DNA of 64,000 nucleotides from Nephrocerus scutellatus (Eukaryota > Arthropoda > Insecta > Diptera > Pipunculidae): NCBI GenBank assembly GCA_947095585.1, contig OX352766.1, forward strand, positions 930,001 to 994,000. The letters run 5' to 3'. Made by a program: the position numbers and the translations under genes. Shown here in pieces: positions 12,781 through 24,567 of this stretch (the stretch's first letter is position 1; every line of letters begins with the position of its first letter). A model generated the notes under the pieces. It made no database searches and had not been told where the DNA came from. It saw only the letters and a list, made by a program, of their open reading frames with translations.

Positions 12781-13079
12781 TATATATATATATATATATA
12801 TCGGCGCGATAGACCATGCGGTCCAAGGCCTGACTTCTCGCAACCATTTGTGTTCAGCATGCATATTTTTGCACACAAATGGAGGGACCTACAATTTAAT
12901 GCCGGATCCGAACGGCGAAATTGTAAAGCTTTCAGTGACAAGTTATTACTCTCGGACGTTTGTCAAACTTTCGCGAGAGGTGGGACACCGTGAAAAATAC
13001 TTTGGTGTTACTGGGATTCGAACCATGAACCCCCTGCTCAGCAGTCCATGCTCCTATCCACTGAGCCACGGCGCCCACA
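12781..13079 (-). mobile_element. full-length tRNA-derived SINE with target-site duplication
   Basis: On the minus strand the head at 13079 reads gtgggcgccgtggctcagtg. It has a perfect A box (TGGCTCAGTGG) and B box (GGTTCGAATCC) of RNA polymerase III promoters at tRNA-like spacing. A body of about 200 bp follows and the element ends in a (TA)n tail at 12781-12800. The 10-bp string taagcacata flanks it at 12771-12780 and 13080-13089, an exact duplication. The tRNA-like part has a CTGCTGA loop, so a Ser(GCT)-like parent is possible but unproved. Confidence 0.85.
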
Positions 13080-13410
13080 TAAGCACATAGCTAAGGATAT
13101 TTCAAATCTTGCTAAACAAAGTGTTGCTATGCGTAATGTTGATAAAGAAAATGTTTCTTAGCACAGTGCTGCTATGCATAATGTTTCTAAGCAAAGTGTT
13201 GCTATGCGTAATGTTGATAAAGAAAATGTTTCTTAGCACAGTGCTGCTATGCATAATGTTTCTACGCAAAGTGTTACTATGCGTAATGTTGCTAAGCACG
13301 TAGGTAAGGACATTCCAAATCTTGGTAAGCAAAGTGTTGCTTTGCATAATGTTGATAAAGAAAATGTTTCAAAACAAAGTGTTGCTATTCATCAAATTTC
13401 AAAGCAAATG
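13080..13410. repeat. nested tandem array, right half
   Basis: This continues the array at 12240. A higher-order unit of about 74 bp (gctatgcgtaatgttgataaag start) occurs at 13128 and 13201 and partly again near 13275. Confidence 0.8.
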
Positions 13411-15081
13411 AATTTTGTTTACAAATATCCGGTGGAATTCCTGACCTACGAAAATATTGTCTACATTGTCTTATAATTTGTGTGTTTCTTAATCCCGATA
13501 GAACTCGAAATTTTAAAATATAACACAAAAGGTTCAGATTTAATCAATTTGTTTGATGCATTTGAAAGGCTGATATATGGCATTAACATCTGGCAATGAT
13601 TAATGATGATTTGCCTGAGTACACCGATAGTTGATCCTTCAGTAATTTCTCTATCTAAGTAAAAGAAACACCCTTTACATCAGAAGCCTGAACCTCTGTT
13701 TGTTGTTTCCCTACATCTACAGCACAGACAAACACTGAGATATTCATTACCAACAGGTCACGTAATGTCACGTGATATTGCGTGAGCTCGGCTCGTGTTG
13801 TTTGTTGTTGGGTTGCCTATGTATATCTTCTATATACTAATTGGCTATGTATGACAAACTATGGGAAACACTGACATACAGGTCACGTGATGTCACGTAA
13901 TATTGCGTGCGCTTACATGAGCTCGGGTCGTGACATTGCCTCCGTATGTGTTGTTTGCTGTTGTGTTGCCTATTTATATGTTAATATAATAAAATATGAA
14001 TTTGGTGAAGTTTCATGGCTGGCTTTCATAGTCCGACGAATGAATTCTGATCTCTAACGAACTATTCGTGAGCAATATTGAGAGAGGCCAGACGGACAAC
14101 ACTCAACACAAATGACAATGTTGTAACAGCAGTAGTAGTGGTGGCTTTGGCTACATTCGGAATAGATTCCCGTTTGGGTTAGGAGTACTCCTCCTCCTCC
14201 TCCTCTCATTATGTTTTTCTTTTATTCCCTCTATTATTGGGTTGCCTACTTGGGTTGGGCCCCCTCATGTTTCCAGGGAATACGGCGACACCAATGTAAC
14301 CAGCTTACAATGTTGTTCAGTGGTAAATACTTGTTGCCACCTCCTTACAGACTATAGCCTGCTCACGCGCAATGCTCTAACACCGCATTGTGCATGCGTA
14401 CGTAGCACTCCGACGGGCGGGCAAATTGCTCAGCTAAATGTTTCTTTTATTGATTCTGGTACATCGTCGTCGGTCGATCTGCCCGGCCCTGCCTCTCCTA
14501 TGACCATCCTTTGGAAATCCATTTGCTTCGTATCTCCGTTATGTGCGTCACATTATTCGTGTGATATGACCATCAGCGGTGGGGGGAGCAGGAGTTGGTA
14601 CACATCCGCTATCTAAATTAAAAGCTGGCAATCGAATCCAAAGCAATGCAAATGTGTGTGTGTGTGTCCAGCAAGTACTCAAGTTTTTATCCCTTTGGTT
14701 TGCCATCACGCGGAGGTTGCGGTGGGTGGCGTGATGGAGCAATCGGGGCTGGACTTGCTTCGCTTTTGCTGCTGCATGGATCGATCGATCCTTCGTTCGC
14801 TCGCTTGCTGACTAATTTTTTGTGCAATCATAGCCCCAAGGATAATTGGGAAAGCGCACAATTCGGTATTGTTTGGCTCCGGCCACAGCGCATAATAGGA
14901 GCGCACCGATGAAAAATGATGCGCTCTGGGCTCTGAAAACGTCAGATTATAATGTAAGACGCTTGAAATGCTCGTACAGTGCAGTCTGGTACGGTCCGCT
15001 CCGTTCGATCCGCGATCCGATCAGGTTAACTTGATTGTTCGTTCGGTCATTTGGATGCCTGCACGATTGTCGATCGGAAAG

Positions 15082-15128
<47 letters not shown>

Positions 15129-16573
15129 AGATTTTGATACACTCCCTGGGCACACTCTCAGGTTATTGATTGCACGATTAAGTGAAGGAGAGCATATGCG
15201 TTGTGTGCGAATGCCTTCCACATATGCTGACGAAATGTGTTGTATTGTATCATGTTGCACCAGTGGCGAAGATTCCATGTAACCCGATTCTCAGCGGGTT
15301 ACCTCCACGCTGTAGATATTTAGTTTGGAAAGTTTCGGGTTTACTACTGAAGGCCGAAGCTAATAAACAGGAAAAGGGCATTTTTTTCGGCGTGCGTTCA
15401 TTACGTTTGGTTGTTTGGACGTTTGTGAGTGTGTCCACTCGCATATCTTGGCTACTACCAGCCAGAATTTGATGGAACTTATTTTAAAACAATTGTTTAG
15501 CGCTTGGCTTGCAATGATGTAATTTGGAGATTTTGTATACTGCGCGGGATATTCAAAAAATCGCTGACTTATCAAGCCGACCTCGTATTCATTTTTTTTT
15601 TTCGAATGGGAATGAGGAGGGTCCGTTTCCAAACTGATAAAAAGAGCAGGTAGTGGGAGAAGTAATTCGCAAAAGGTGTCTAGCGTAGATAGGAAATACT
15701 AATTTCAGAAAACTTATTGGGATGCAGTCGAAGCCAATAGAACGGAAATAAGAACACGAGTATTACATAAAGCACATTTTTCTTATTAGGAACTTGTACA
15801 AAAATCATAATAAATAAAAATTAAATAATCCTTAATTGAGGATTTCTGGAACACCCTGCCTCTATCAACAAAAGAGTAACTATCACCACATATTTAACCA
15901 AATATTATACGATGCAGAAGCAACTTATTTTGTAAACTGTTTGCTGTTTGTAACCCCTCGCCACTGGCACACTGGCTACCTTTGTTTGTGAATTTGTCGA
16001 AAATTCACAAGTTGGATGCTCTCTGGTTCGAGCACCTTATGAACTTTAATGGAAATTCTGAATGCGTTCTTTAAGTGACGTTTAGGTGTGGACCCGCGAC
16101 GACCCTACACCACCTGTTGGGCTCATAATATGCACCACCAGCGGCTTTCATGTCGTTCCATATGGCATCAGCTTTTTACCCAAAATATGATGGGTATTTC
16201 CGCTTTTGTTCGGTCCGGGTCGCTGGTCTCTGAGGAGCCTCCCTCGTACGGCACCTTCTCGTAATTGAGGCAATAAATTAATTTCGCTCTTGGACAGGTA
16301 ATGGCGCGATATTTTATCTCGATGATTGCATGCACACACACACAGACACAAATGGAACGGGGAGCATGGTGCAGCATACACGGGGTAAGACATAAAACGG
16401 ACATAGGCCCTGCATGAAATCTCGCATCTCACCTTTTTGCTCGCCGCTCAAAGATGTGTTGCATCTGCATCTGTATCTGCATCTGTGGTCGGTCGTCGGT
16501 GATTTGCTTACTGTTGTTGTTGTTGTTTTCTTGTTTTCGTTGCAATTATCTTGTTTTCGTTTTATCTACTTGC

Positions 16574-16604
<31 letters not shown>

Positions 16605-16856
16605 ATTTAGAAATTTGTAATTTAGTTGTTGTGTGATGTTGTGCTCAGTTCCTCACTTGCTGCGTCGGGTTATGTGGAGTAGGAACGTTCGAAGTGTTAC
16701 TTTTACGTACTTCTTCTTATTCCCCTTCTTCCTCTTCTTCTTCGTCTTCTTCTTCTTGATTTTTGTTTTTGTTTTTTATTTGTAACACCACGTGTCTGCC
16801 TGCAAAATAGAAACACACACACACCCACACAATAAAAACACTCCAACATCCGCTAT
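13411..16856. other. non-coding, no gene seen
   Basis: Contains a duplicated cacgtga-rich segment (13756-13830 and 13881-13975), (CTC)n near 14190, (GT)n at 15084-15124, a repeat at 15436-15530 shared with 22192-22290, GTT runs at 16511-16603 and a TTC run at 16710-16755. Short open frames are not supported by composition or homology. Confidence 0.5.
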
Positions 16857-16858
16857 TA

Positions 16859-17569
16859 AAGGGTTTTTCAATAAGGACATAACAATTTCGTTTGCAAATA
16901 AGACTACAAAATAAGTTAGATATCGGGCTGAAATGTTTTCCAATTGTAGAACACGTACTAGATTTAAGTATGGAATACGATCTTGTTGGTATGACCACCG
17001 CGAATACGTTTTCAGCGATCAAATCAATTTTCCACCACACATATCGGCCGAAACGTTGACAATTTCGCGTTCGATATTGTTCCTGAGCTCCTCTCTAACA
17101 TTGCTGGCTTATTGGCATAAATCAACGACTTAACGTAACCCCAGAAAAAGAATTCCAACGGCTATACATCGCATAAGCGAGCAGGCCATTCACTCGAGAT
17201 TACACGATTATCGAACTTCTCCTTTAATAGATCAATTGTTTGACCAGCGTGTGTGGCATGTGACACAATTTTTTTCGAACCACCTAATCACTGATCTCAA
17301 GCCCATCCAATTTTGGCCAAAAATAGTCTTCCAACACGATGGCACGATAGCGAACTCCATGGCATTTATGCGCTCTTGAAGTTTAGACCAGCAACTCGGA
17401 ATTTCTATAGTAATTTTGAATAATTTCCAAACGTTGCTTGTTCATGAGCTTCACCACAATAAAAAGACAAACCTTGTCTGACAATTTGGTGTTAATAGAT
17501 CGTAAAAATTTATTAAGAATACGTTTGTATTAAGATACAGAATTGTTATGTCCCTATTGAAAAGCCCTT
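16859..17569 (-). mobile_element. mariner-like element, decayed, with TA target duplication
   Basis: Inverted ends AAGGGTTTTTCAATAAGGAC and its complement at 17540-17569 bound 711 bp, flanked by TA on both sides (16857-16858 and 17570-17571). The minus strand encodes pieces of mariner transposase: a CVTCHTRWSN segment, WPARLCDV and FFFWGYVKSLIYANKP. Stops and shifts show it is non-functional, and the element is shorter than a full mariner (about 1.3 kb). Confidence 0.75.
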
Positions 17570-17571
17570 TA

Positions 17572-17654
17572 TAAGAATGCAAAAACATCTTTACGTCATC
17601 ACAATCATCATCACCATCAACATCACCATCATCATCATCACTCATCCATTGCAG

Positions 17655-17698
<44 letters not shown>

Positions 17699-18166
17699 CA
17701 TCCATCAATACATCAATAATTACCTCCGTGGCGACAACTGGATTATGGCCAAAAATCGATGCAACCTCAACTGGACGATCATCACAAAGCATTTCATAGA
17801 ATCGTGAGTGATCTTCAGTGAGCGCAGCGATCGAACGAGGAGGGACAAACGGACAAACGGACAGACGGTCGGTCAGGGTGGCGTGGGGGGCTGTTGATGG
17901 CAAAAATGCTGATGCAGAGGACACAAAATCTATAAATCCGTTGTGTAGTTGATGCGGGCGTACTTTTGTCCCCTCACTCACCAATAACAATAACAACAAC
18001 TGGTACTTATTGTACACCCAGTCCCTCCCTCCCTCTTCATCTCCCTCCACAATTGCTGCTCAAAAATATGTGCAGTGGCGGTACAAAATTCTAACGCCAA
18101 AACGAGAAAACCAAAAACTGTCATTATCGTCAACGTCATCATCAGCACAGCCATTGAGCGGCTGAG
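17572..18166. other. leader region upstream of exon 1
   Basis: Contains ATC/CAT runs (17595-17640) and (CAAT)n at 17656-17698. The last few hundred bases before the ATG may be 5' UTR, but no acceptor or start site stands out. Confidence 0.35.
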
Positions 18167-18274
18167 ATGCCACCACCGACGCCGTCAGATTCTTCACCGC
18201 TCTTCAGTGAACCTGCGCCCAGAAAGCGACGCCGCAAACAGGATGATCCTCAGTCGTGTTTCGCCAACTCGGAG
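18167..18274 (+). CDS. zfh2: zfh2 coding exon 1 (start codon, residues 1-36)
   Basis: The ATG at 18167 opens 36 codons that end exactly at a GAG|gtgagt donor. An in-frame TGA lies 12 bases upstream (18155-18157), so this is the first usable start of the frame. The peptide begins MPPPTPSDSSP and carries a basic cluster, RKRRRK, at residues 19-24 that could be a nuclear localisation signal. It is rich in Ser/Pro and has no domain. The exon ends in phase 0 and joins without disruption to the acidic exon 2. It is too short to be seen by length alone; support is the start context, the donor and the phase match. An alternative promoter or start elsewhere cannot be excluded. Confidence 0.72.
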
Positions 18275-18675
18275 GTGAGTTTAAGGTTTTCATGGGGCAC
18301 TCACAGACACACTCACAAACAGACACACACATAACACATTACAGATCATAAATCTTATCATGCTTATCATATGCTTGTGGGCGGGCGGAGGGCGGTAAAT
18401 ACACCAAGATCACACATACACCCACATACTAGCATTTATCGTCATCCTCCTCCTCAGAAAGACAAAAACAAGAGCTTGCTATGGGCTGTTAATAATTCCA
18501 ATGACGTGACAACATCTCACGCTACATTGAATAAGGGGTACATATGTACAAAATGTTAAATGTCCCACTGTTAAGTCACAATGTTATGAGAGACTGTTAA
18601 GTTACACTCGGGACCATAACTCACGACTCGAGAGATGGATTTGCGTAATTCTTTTTTTGTTTTGTTCGTTATGGT

Positions 18676-19130
18676 CCTACTAAGTGTTAATAACATTACG
18701 ATCAAGTTACATAGCATGAAGAGAACCAGAGAAACATGTGCAATAGTACTACACTATTAAGTCTCTTTCGGTGCTCTACTCAGCTCATTCTCTGTTAACT
18801 ACGGCTACTGTTTGAGTTTTCTAAACACATTTCTACATTACCAACTGTTAATAACATTACGATCAAGTAACATAGCATGAAGAGAATCAGAAAAACATGT
18901 GCAGTAGTGTGATAATCTCTTTCAGTGATTTGCTCTGCTCGATCTCTGTTAACTACGGCTACTGTTGCCTCGGCGTTTGACTTTTCTTACAACATTTCTA
19001 CATTACTAAGTGTTAATAACATTACGATCAAGTTACATAGCATGAAGAGAACCAATAAAAAAAACCTGTGCAGTCTCTTTCGTCTCTTTCGGTGCTTTGC
19101 TCTGCTCGCTCTCTGTTAACTACGGTTACG
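18676..19130. repeat. three tandem copies of a ~163-bp unit
   Basis: The string tgttaataacattacgatca starts near 18685, 18846 and 19011. Each copy continues catagcatgaagagaa and ends with ctctgttaactacggctac or a variant. Confidence 0.85.
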
Positions 19131-20480
19131 TCTTTCACACACTGTTTAAATTGTTCGTGTAGCAAGAGCAACATCCTGATCGAAGTTTGCTTCTTGAATA
19201 ATTGAATTGAATTAAAAGATTTGAACTCGGAACAACATGCTTTAAAAACTTGATATCTAAATCTCTGCGCTTTATTTCTGGTTGTATGTATGTATACTGA
19301 CTTACAAATTATATAAAATTAAATAAAAATAATAACAGTACATTGTGCCTGACAATTTGTGAGTAAACGTTGTCACTTTCAAACCGCTCGCGGCCGTGTA
19401 GACACGACACAGGCTACTATTTTTTCGGTTCTGTTACTGTTGCTGGTACTGTTGCTGTTACTGTTGCTGTTACTTTTGCTGTTGCCGTTGCTGTACTGCT
19501 GCTGTTATTATTACTGTTACTGTTACTGCTGCTGTTACTGTTGCTTTTCCTTATGACGGCTGTCTCAAGACATTTAATTACTTACTTAACAAATAATGTC
19601 CTTTTGATTTTGTCATGTCCTTCTCTCGAACCCGGCTGGCTGTCCGTCTGTCTGTCTGTCTGTCAATTACCGACCGCTTTGTGTATGATTATTATTGGCT
19701 TTCCATTACAATAATGATGATTAACGCGGTCGTCGATGCCACTTTACTTGGCGGCCCACTTATCTCCTGAATTATTAATCCTTCAATTTGTTATCCTGTC
19801 GTTCGCATGGGAGGCGGTCGCTCCTTATGGTATACCAGGTGCCAGGGGGACCATTAAAACTTATTACGGACGTATTAAAGTGTGTACTTTTCACGTTCTT
19901 TGTTGCTGTAAATAATAAAAATCTACGGCTAGTTAGTGCGTCATAAATTACGCGTGTCTGTCACCCTTTCATTATCAGAAAGCAGAGTGGAAATTACGAG
20001 CGTGCCATTAAAAGCGTCACCATTGCCAGCAAATTCATTTCTAATTGGTTTTTTATTTTATTTTATTATACGATAGATACGAGTGTGTATCGTATACATA
20101 CATACATCATTTGCAGGCGGCGACGGTCAAGTTTTGAACCGTAATTAGTCCAATTTTCAGTTCCGTCCAGTCCGTTGTACAGTTGTTGGTTGATTGCTAT
20201 TGCAGATACAGAAAAAGTTGAATACAAAAGAGTTCCAAAATCGATGTCACCGACAGAATTCGACGATTGGCGGGAGGTAACGCAGGTCACTAGGTCATTT
20301 GGGACGCAAACCATTTCGTTGAAGGACCTGATAGTTAGTTATCGCTACCGAAGATATAAAAGTCGACTCTTGTTCAGTGGCAGTTGGAATGTGTTTGGTT
20401 GTTTGAGATTGTCTGCCTCCTTCATTGTCTTACGCTCTATAATTAAAAATACAGCTCATGCGATAGAAGAGCGGCCTGTG

Positions 20481-20725
20481 TACGAGGGCGGGCTGAAAAG
20501 TAATCCACCTACCTCTAAGAAAACACAACTTTTTTCGTCAATTTGTCAACAAAGTCCTTCTGAGATTAATTCACTTCGTCCAATGATATTCCAATTTTTC
20601 TGGGGAATTAGGTGAACGGGGAACTAATTTGTAGCGCGCGCAATTCATGTAATTTTGCCATTGCGACAGCGGATTTGTGTGCCGGTGCATTGTCTTGGAG
20701 GTGGAAAAGCACTTTTTTTTCACCA
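20481..20725 (-). mobile_element. mariner fragment (second subfamily)
   Basis: On the minus strand it encodes FHLQDNAPAHKSAVAMAKLH, the second catalytic Asp block of mariner transposases. It runs to an end resembling a mariner terminal repeat (tacgagggcgggctgaaaag). The segment between is too short, so it carries an internal deletion. It differs from the AAGGG-ended family at 16859 and 23520. Confidence 0.75.
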
Positions 20726-20739
20726 AATGCGCCCGTTTT

Positions 20740-21285
20740 CATAATCATCCTATTATCATTCTGTTATCATTAAACGCTATAATCCAAAATCATCCTATGA
20801 ATTGGAAACCATTTTATATTCATCCTACAATGGTATAGTGATCATATAAACACACTATAATCATCATTTCATTATGCTAATCCAAAAATCCTCCTAAAAC
20901 CCCATAGTCATCTTATAAAATTCCTTAAATCTCCTATAATCAACCTATAATCCTAAAATCATTCTATAGTATTCTATAATCATTCTCTAGTCATCCTATA
21001 GCATAGTTAACAGCGAAAGTTATCCTATAACCATCCTAAAGACCTTCCATAATAATTTCGTAACTATCCTATAATCCAAAAATTGTTCTAGAATTATCCT
21101 AAAACGCTATAATCATCTCATAACACCCCATAATCATCCTATAATCGCAAAAGAATCCTATGATCATCCCATAAACATTCCATAATCATCCTATAATCGC
21201 AAAGGAAAACCTACAATGATCCCATAAACATTCCAAAATCATCCTATAATTCTCAAAATAATCCTATAATCATTCTACAATCCAA
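20740..21285. repeat. AT-rich degenerate tandem block (ataatcatcct)
   Basis: Dozens of imperfect units of cctataatcat about 10-20 bp apart, with a longer unit (ataatcatcctataatcgca) repeated near 21140 and 21190. Confidence 0.75.
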
Positions 21286-21712
21286 ACATCTAGTCGTTGT
21301 TTACTCTTAACGCGCCTGAAGTCCTAAAGACGCAATTGCACAAACAAACTTATCTAAGGCGACACTATAAGCAACTTGCAAAATCTCTTATGTCCTGTCA
21401 AAGACTCGTGTAAACTCCCCCTGTAACCAGTAAGACACCGCAACCGCAACAACCGCAACTCTAATCCACCACACGCCAACATTTCCTCGAGTGGTTGCCA
21501 GTGCTGCTTTTTATAGATTTTAGTGCTACTGCAATAGCAACTCCAAAAATATATTACGGTAAAAAGCTCACCTGGACAGGTCGATCCCCCATTCCCGTTA
21601 CGCGAAAGAAGGGGGCGCGGCAGCATACGTTGGCTGTTGTCGTTAAAATTATTGCTTCCTTTAAGTAGGAACACGATGCAGTGCCAGGTGGTGCGAGGGT
21701 GGGTGTTAGGTA

Positions 21713-22719
21713 CACTCAGAGAAAAAACCTACCTGCCAAGGGAGAACTTTATGAACAACTCCAACAAATAGCGGTTCACCTCGTCTCGATGTTGCCTAAT
21801 TTCATTCTTTTTGACAGCTTAAGTGGCAATTTTGTTCTCTTGGAACGAAGTTCGCTTTATAGACCTTATGGTTATAGACCTTCAGCATTCCCCTCTCCGC
21901 TCTTATGCCTGGTGCTTATAGACCTTCAGCATACCCCTCTCCGCTCTCATGCCTGATGCTTATAGACCTTCAGCAGCATATTCCTGTGGCTTGTGCTTAT
22001 AGACCTGCAGCATTCCCCCTTCGTTGTCGTCTCACGTCTCTTATAGACTCGCTAGTAAGCCCCCCCGTACTCCTCTTACCATAGTCATATAAATTAGTTA
22101 TTCATAGTATATTTAGGTTTATTGCGAGCCTAAAGGGTGAAGCTAATAATCAGAGGACATCATGTACATTTGTCAGTTTGTACGTTTATCAGTTTGCTAA
22201 CTCGTATATCTCAATTTCTACCAGTCAGAAATTGATGGAACTTATTTTAAAACAATTGGTTAGCGCTCAGCTTGCGATGGCGTAATTGTCACTTGCGGGA
22301 CACTGAATTTCTCGCAATAGTTCAGCTCTCCAGGTTGTCCGGAAAGGTGGTTAAAAAAGACCACGAATAAGTTGACGCAGGTCGGAACTATTCCAAATAT
22401 TGGCCCATTTTCCACGACGCATCGCATGTGACTTGTGACACGAGTTATAATCGGGATGTTAGGAAAACCAACAGAGTTTACGTTACTCTCAGAATATCAA
22501 CTCTCTAGCACGTGCTAGGTCAGGTGTCAGGTGCTTAAAAAGGACCTCAAAGAAGTCGACATTACCGACAGACCGGAAAAGTCAAGGCAAATAATAAAAG
22601 TTTTTTTAAAAATAGAAAACTATTGAAATAATCAGAAAACCTTATTAATATCCATAATCCATACTATAAAATCAATAACCGTCCCATTAACAATTTAATG
22701 GGATACTTTTTTCTGAGTG
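21713..22719. mobile_element. candidate ~1-kb TIR element (non-autonomous)
   Basis: Left end TACACTCAGAGAAAAAA (21711) is matched inverted by ttttttctgagtgta (22707-22721), with TA at both outer edges. Inside are three to five degenerate copies of cttatagaccttcagcat (21860-22040). No transposase is seen, so a MITE-like derivative is the best guess. Confidence 0.4.
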
Positions 22720-23342
22720 TAGATACACCCTCTCTTCAACTCTATGTCTTTTGTCTTGTGGTTGGCGTTCGTACGTGTGTTCTATCAGGGTTTGTCGGGT
22801 AGTTCGTCGGGTAGTTTCCGCTTAACTATCGGCCATTAAATCAATTTGTTTGTTAATTATACCGTTGGCGCTCGTCGTTGTTGTTGTCTGTAACGTGGAT
22901 TGCAGGGTGGTGCAGGTGGAGCACTGGTGGTTATCACTATTGTTAGATTGTTGTGCCTCATTATGTCCGTTGGTTACATTTGGTGCTGGCTCTTGTGCCA
23001 GTTGTGCTGCCTGCTTGTTTCTGCTGCAGCTTTGCCAACTAATTGGATTTAATGCAAACTGGACGGACTGGACGGACAAACGGACAGACACATTCGATAT
23101 GCTAACTAACAGCAATAAGTCGGTCGGTCGGTCTGTGCACGAACTTGCCTCTCTAGAAAGATTCTCCCACTATTTTTAGTTGGTTGACCTCCTCCTCCTC
23201 CTCACTTACCACACTAACCAAACTAAACACATACACATACATATACATACTTGCAGTATTTGCTGTTGCCTATCGATAATTAAGATACAACCCTTGCTAA
23301 AAAAAAAACGTTTGTTCTTTTCGTTATGTTTCTTCCTTGCAG

Positions 23343-23490
23343 GACTACGAATCGGATGACTGCTCACCAATGTCCTGTTCTGATGTGGAAAGTTTCCAGG
23401 GCAAAATCGTTTACAATCCCGATGGCAGTGCATACATAATCGACTCCGAAAATGATTCCATCTCGAATATATCGGAGAATTGCATGAGTG
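23343..23490 (+). CDS. zfh2: zfh2 coding exon 2 (residues 37-86)
   Basis: The exon follows a pyrimidine-rich tcttccttgcag acceptor and ends at a gtaagtg donor. It reads DYESDDCSPMSC at its start and ends NISENCMS plus one base (phase 1). The segment is acidic and Ser-rich (YESDD, SDVES, DSENDSIS) with no finger. The extra base joins the first two bases of exon 3 to make a Val codon, which keeps the frame open. A mariner-like element begins only about 29 bp past the donor. Confidence 0.85.
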
Positions 23491-24326
23491 GTAAGTGATA
23501 GCTTTATATAGAAGATGTAAAGGGTTTTCCAATAAGGACATAACAATTTTGTATTTAAATAAAAGACAGAATAATTAAGATATCGGGCAAAAATTTATTT
23601 CGTTTATAGAACATATGTCAAAGTTAAGTATGGAATTCGATGCGGTTTATATAACGGCCGCGAGTATGTTTGCAACGATCGATTCTTTGAACCTAATTTT
23701 CCACCACTTTCTTCCAAACATATCGGCCGGAACGTTGGCAATTTCGCGTTAGATTGTCTTCCTGAGCTTTTCTGACGTTGTTAGCATAAACCAACGACTT
23801 AACGTAATCCCATGAAAAGGAAAGGAAAGATTACCCAACTTCCTCATAATCAGACAATCGTTTGTCCAGCTGTGTGGCATGTGGAACGATCTCTTAGGAA
23901 CCACCGGATTACTGATGTCAAGTCCATCCAATTCTGGCAAAAAAATAGTCTTCCAACATGTAACGATAGCGACCTCCATTGACATGGACGAAAAAATACG
24001 GTCCCATCATATAATTTCCAAACGTTGCTCGTTCGTGAACTTCATCATCATCATATTTGGCTCTACAACCGGGGTCCGGTGCTGCCCTCCCACAAAAAGC
24101 TCTTCACCGGTCCCGATTTCGACCCGATGTCATCCAATTTGGCATCCCTGGGTGGGCATCCTGGTCTACGCCATCCTTCCAGCGTTGGGTTGGTCGGCCT
24201 CGCTGTCGTGTTCCATAAATCCTACCGCAAAGGACTTTCCGTACTTATGCGAGCTACGTGTCCTTCCCACCGGAGCTTAACGAGCTCATGCGATATACGT
24301 GTGCTACCCACCGGAACCTACCGAGC

Positions 24327-24530
24327 TTAATTCTCTTCACGATGTCGACATAGTGATAACGCTCGTATATCTCCAGAATCGTTCTTCCTCACATACGGAC
24401 CAACAATTCTCCGTAAGCATTTTCTCTCGAACTGAGCTGAAATATAAGAATGCTTTTTGCTAAGCACCCAAATCTCGAATCCATATGTAAGTACTGGTAT
24501 GACCATTGACTTATACATCAGCAGATTGGA
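24327..24530 (-). mobile_element. non-LTR reverse-transcriptase fragment (RTE-like)
   Basis: The minus strand reads MVIPVLTYGFEIWVLSKK and then FERKCLRRIVGP, the thumb region of RTE-like or related non-LTR reverse transcriptases. It is nested within the mariner-like composite. Confidence 0.6.
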
Positions 24531-24567
24531 TGTTATGGTTAAATTCCTGGATTTAAAGAGATTTGAA

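Larger units (their letters stand above)
18275..23342 (+). other. zfh2: intron 1 of zfh2
   Basis: Runs from the gtgagt donor to the cttgcag acceptor. It holds the 163-bp triplication, a mariner fragment, an AT-rich repeat block, a TIR-bounded element and a CTG/GTT-rich run at 19431-19547. No gene is seen inside. An open frame near 20175-20400 encodes an unrecognised peptide (KSMSPTEFDDWREV) that I cannot assign. Confidence 0.75.

Noticed and set aside
13000..13079. A genuine minus-strand tRNA gene
   Set aside because: It has pol III boxes but is fused to a SINE body and flanked by a target duplication; the acceptor stem does not close as a normal tRNA.
12240..13410. CRISPR-like array
   Set aside because: Units are contiguous and diverged without unique spacers, and the genome is eukaryotic.
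20175..20615. 146-codon + strand frame in intron 1 as a gene
   Set aside because: Its 3' part overlaps the mariner fragment on the other strand and the 5' part has no recognisable domain.
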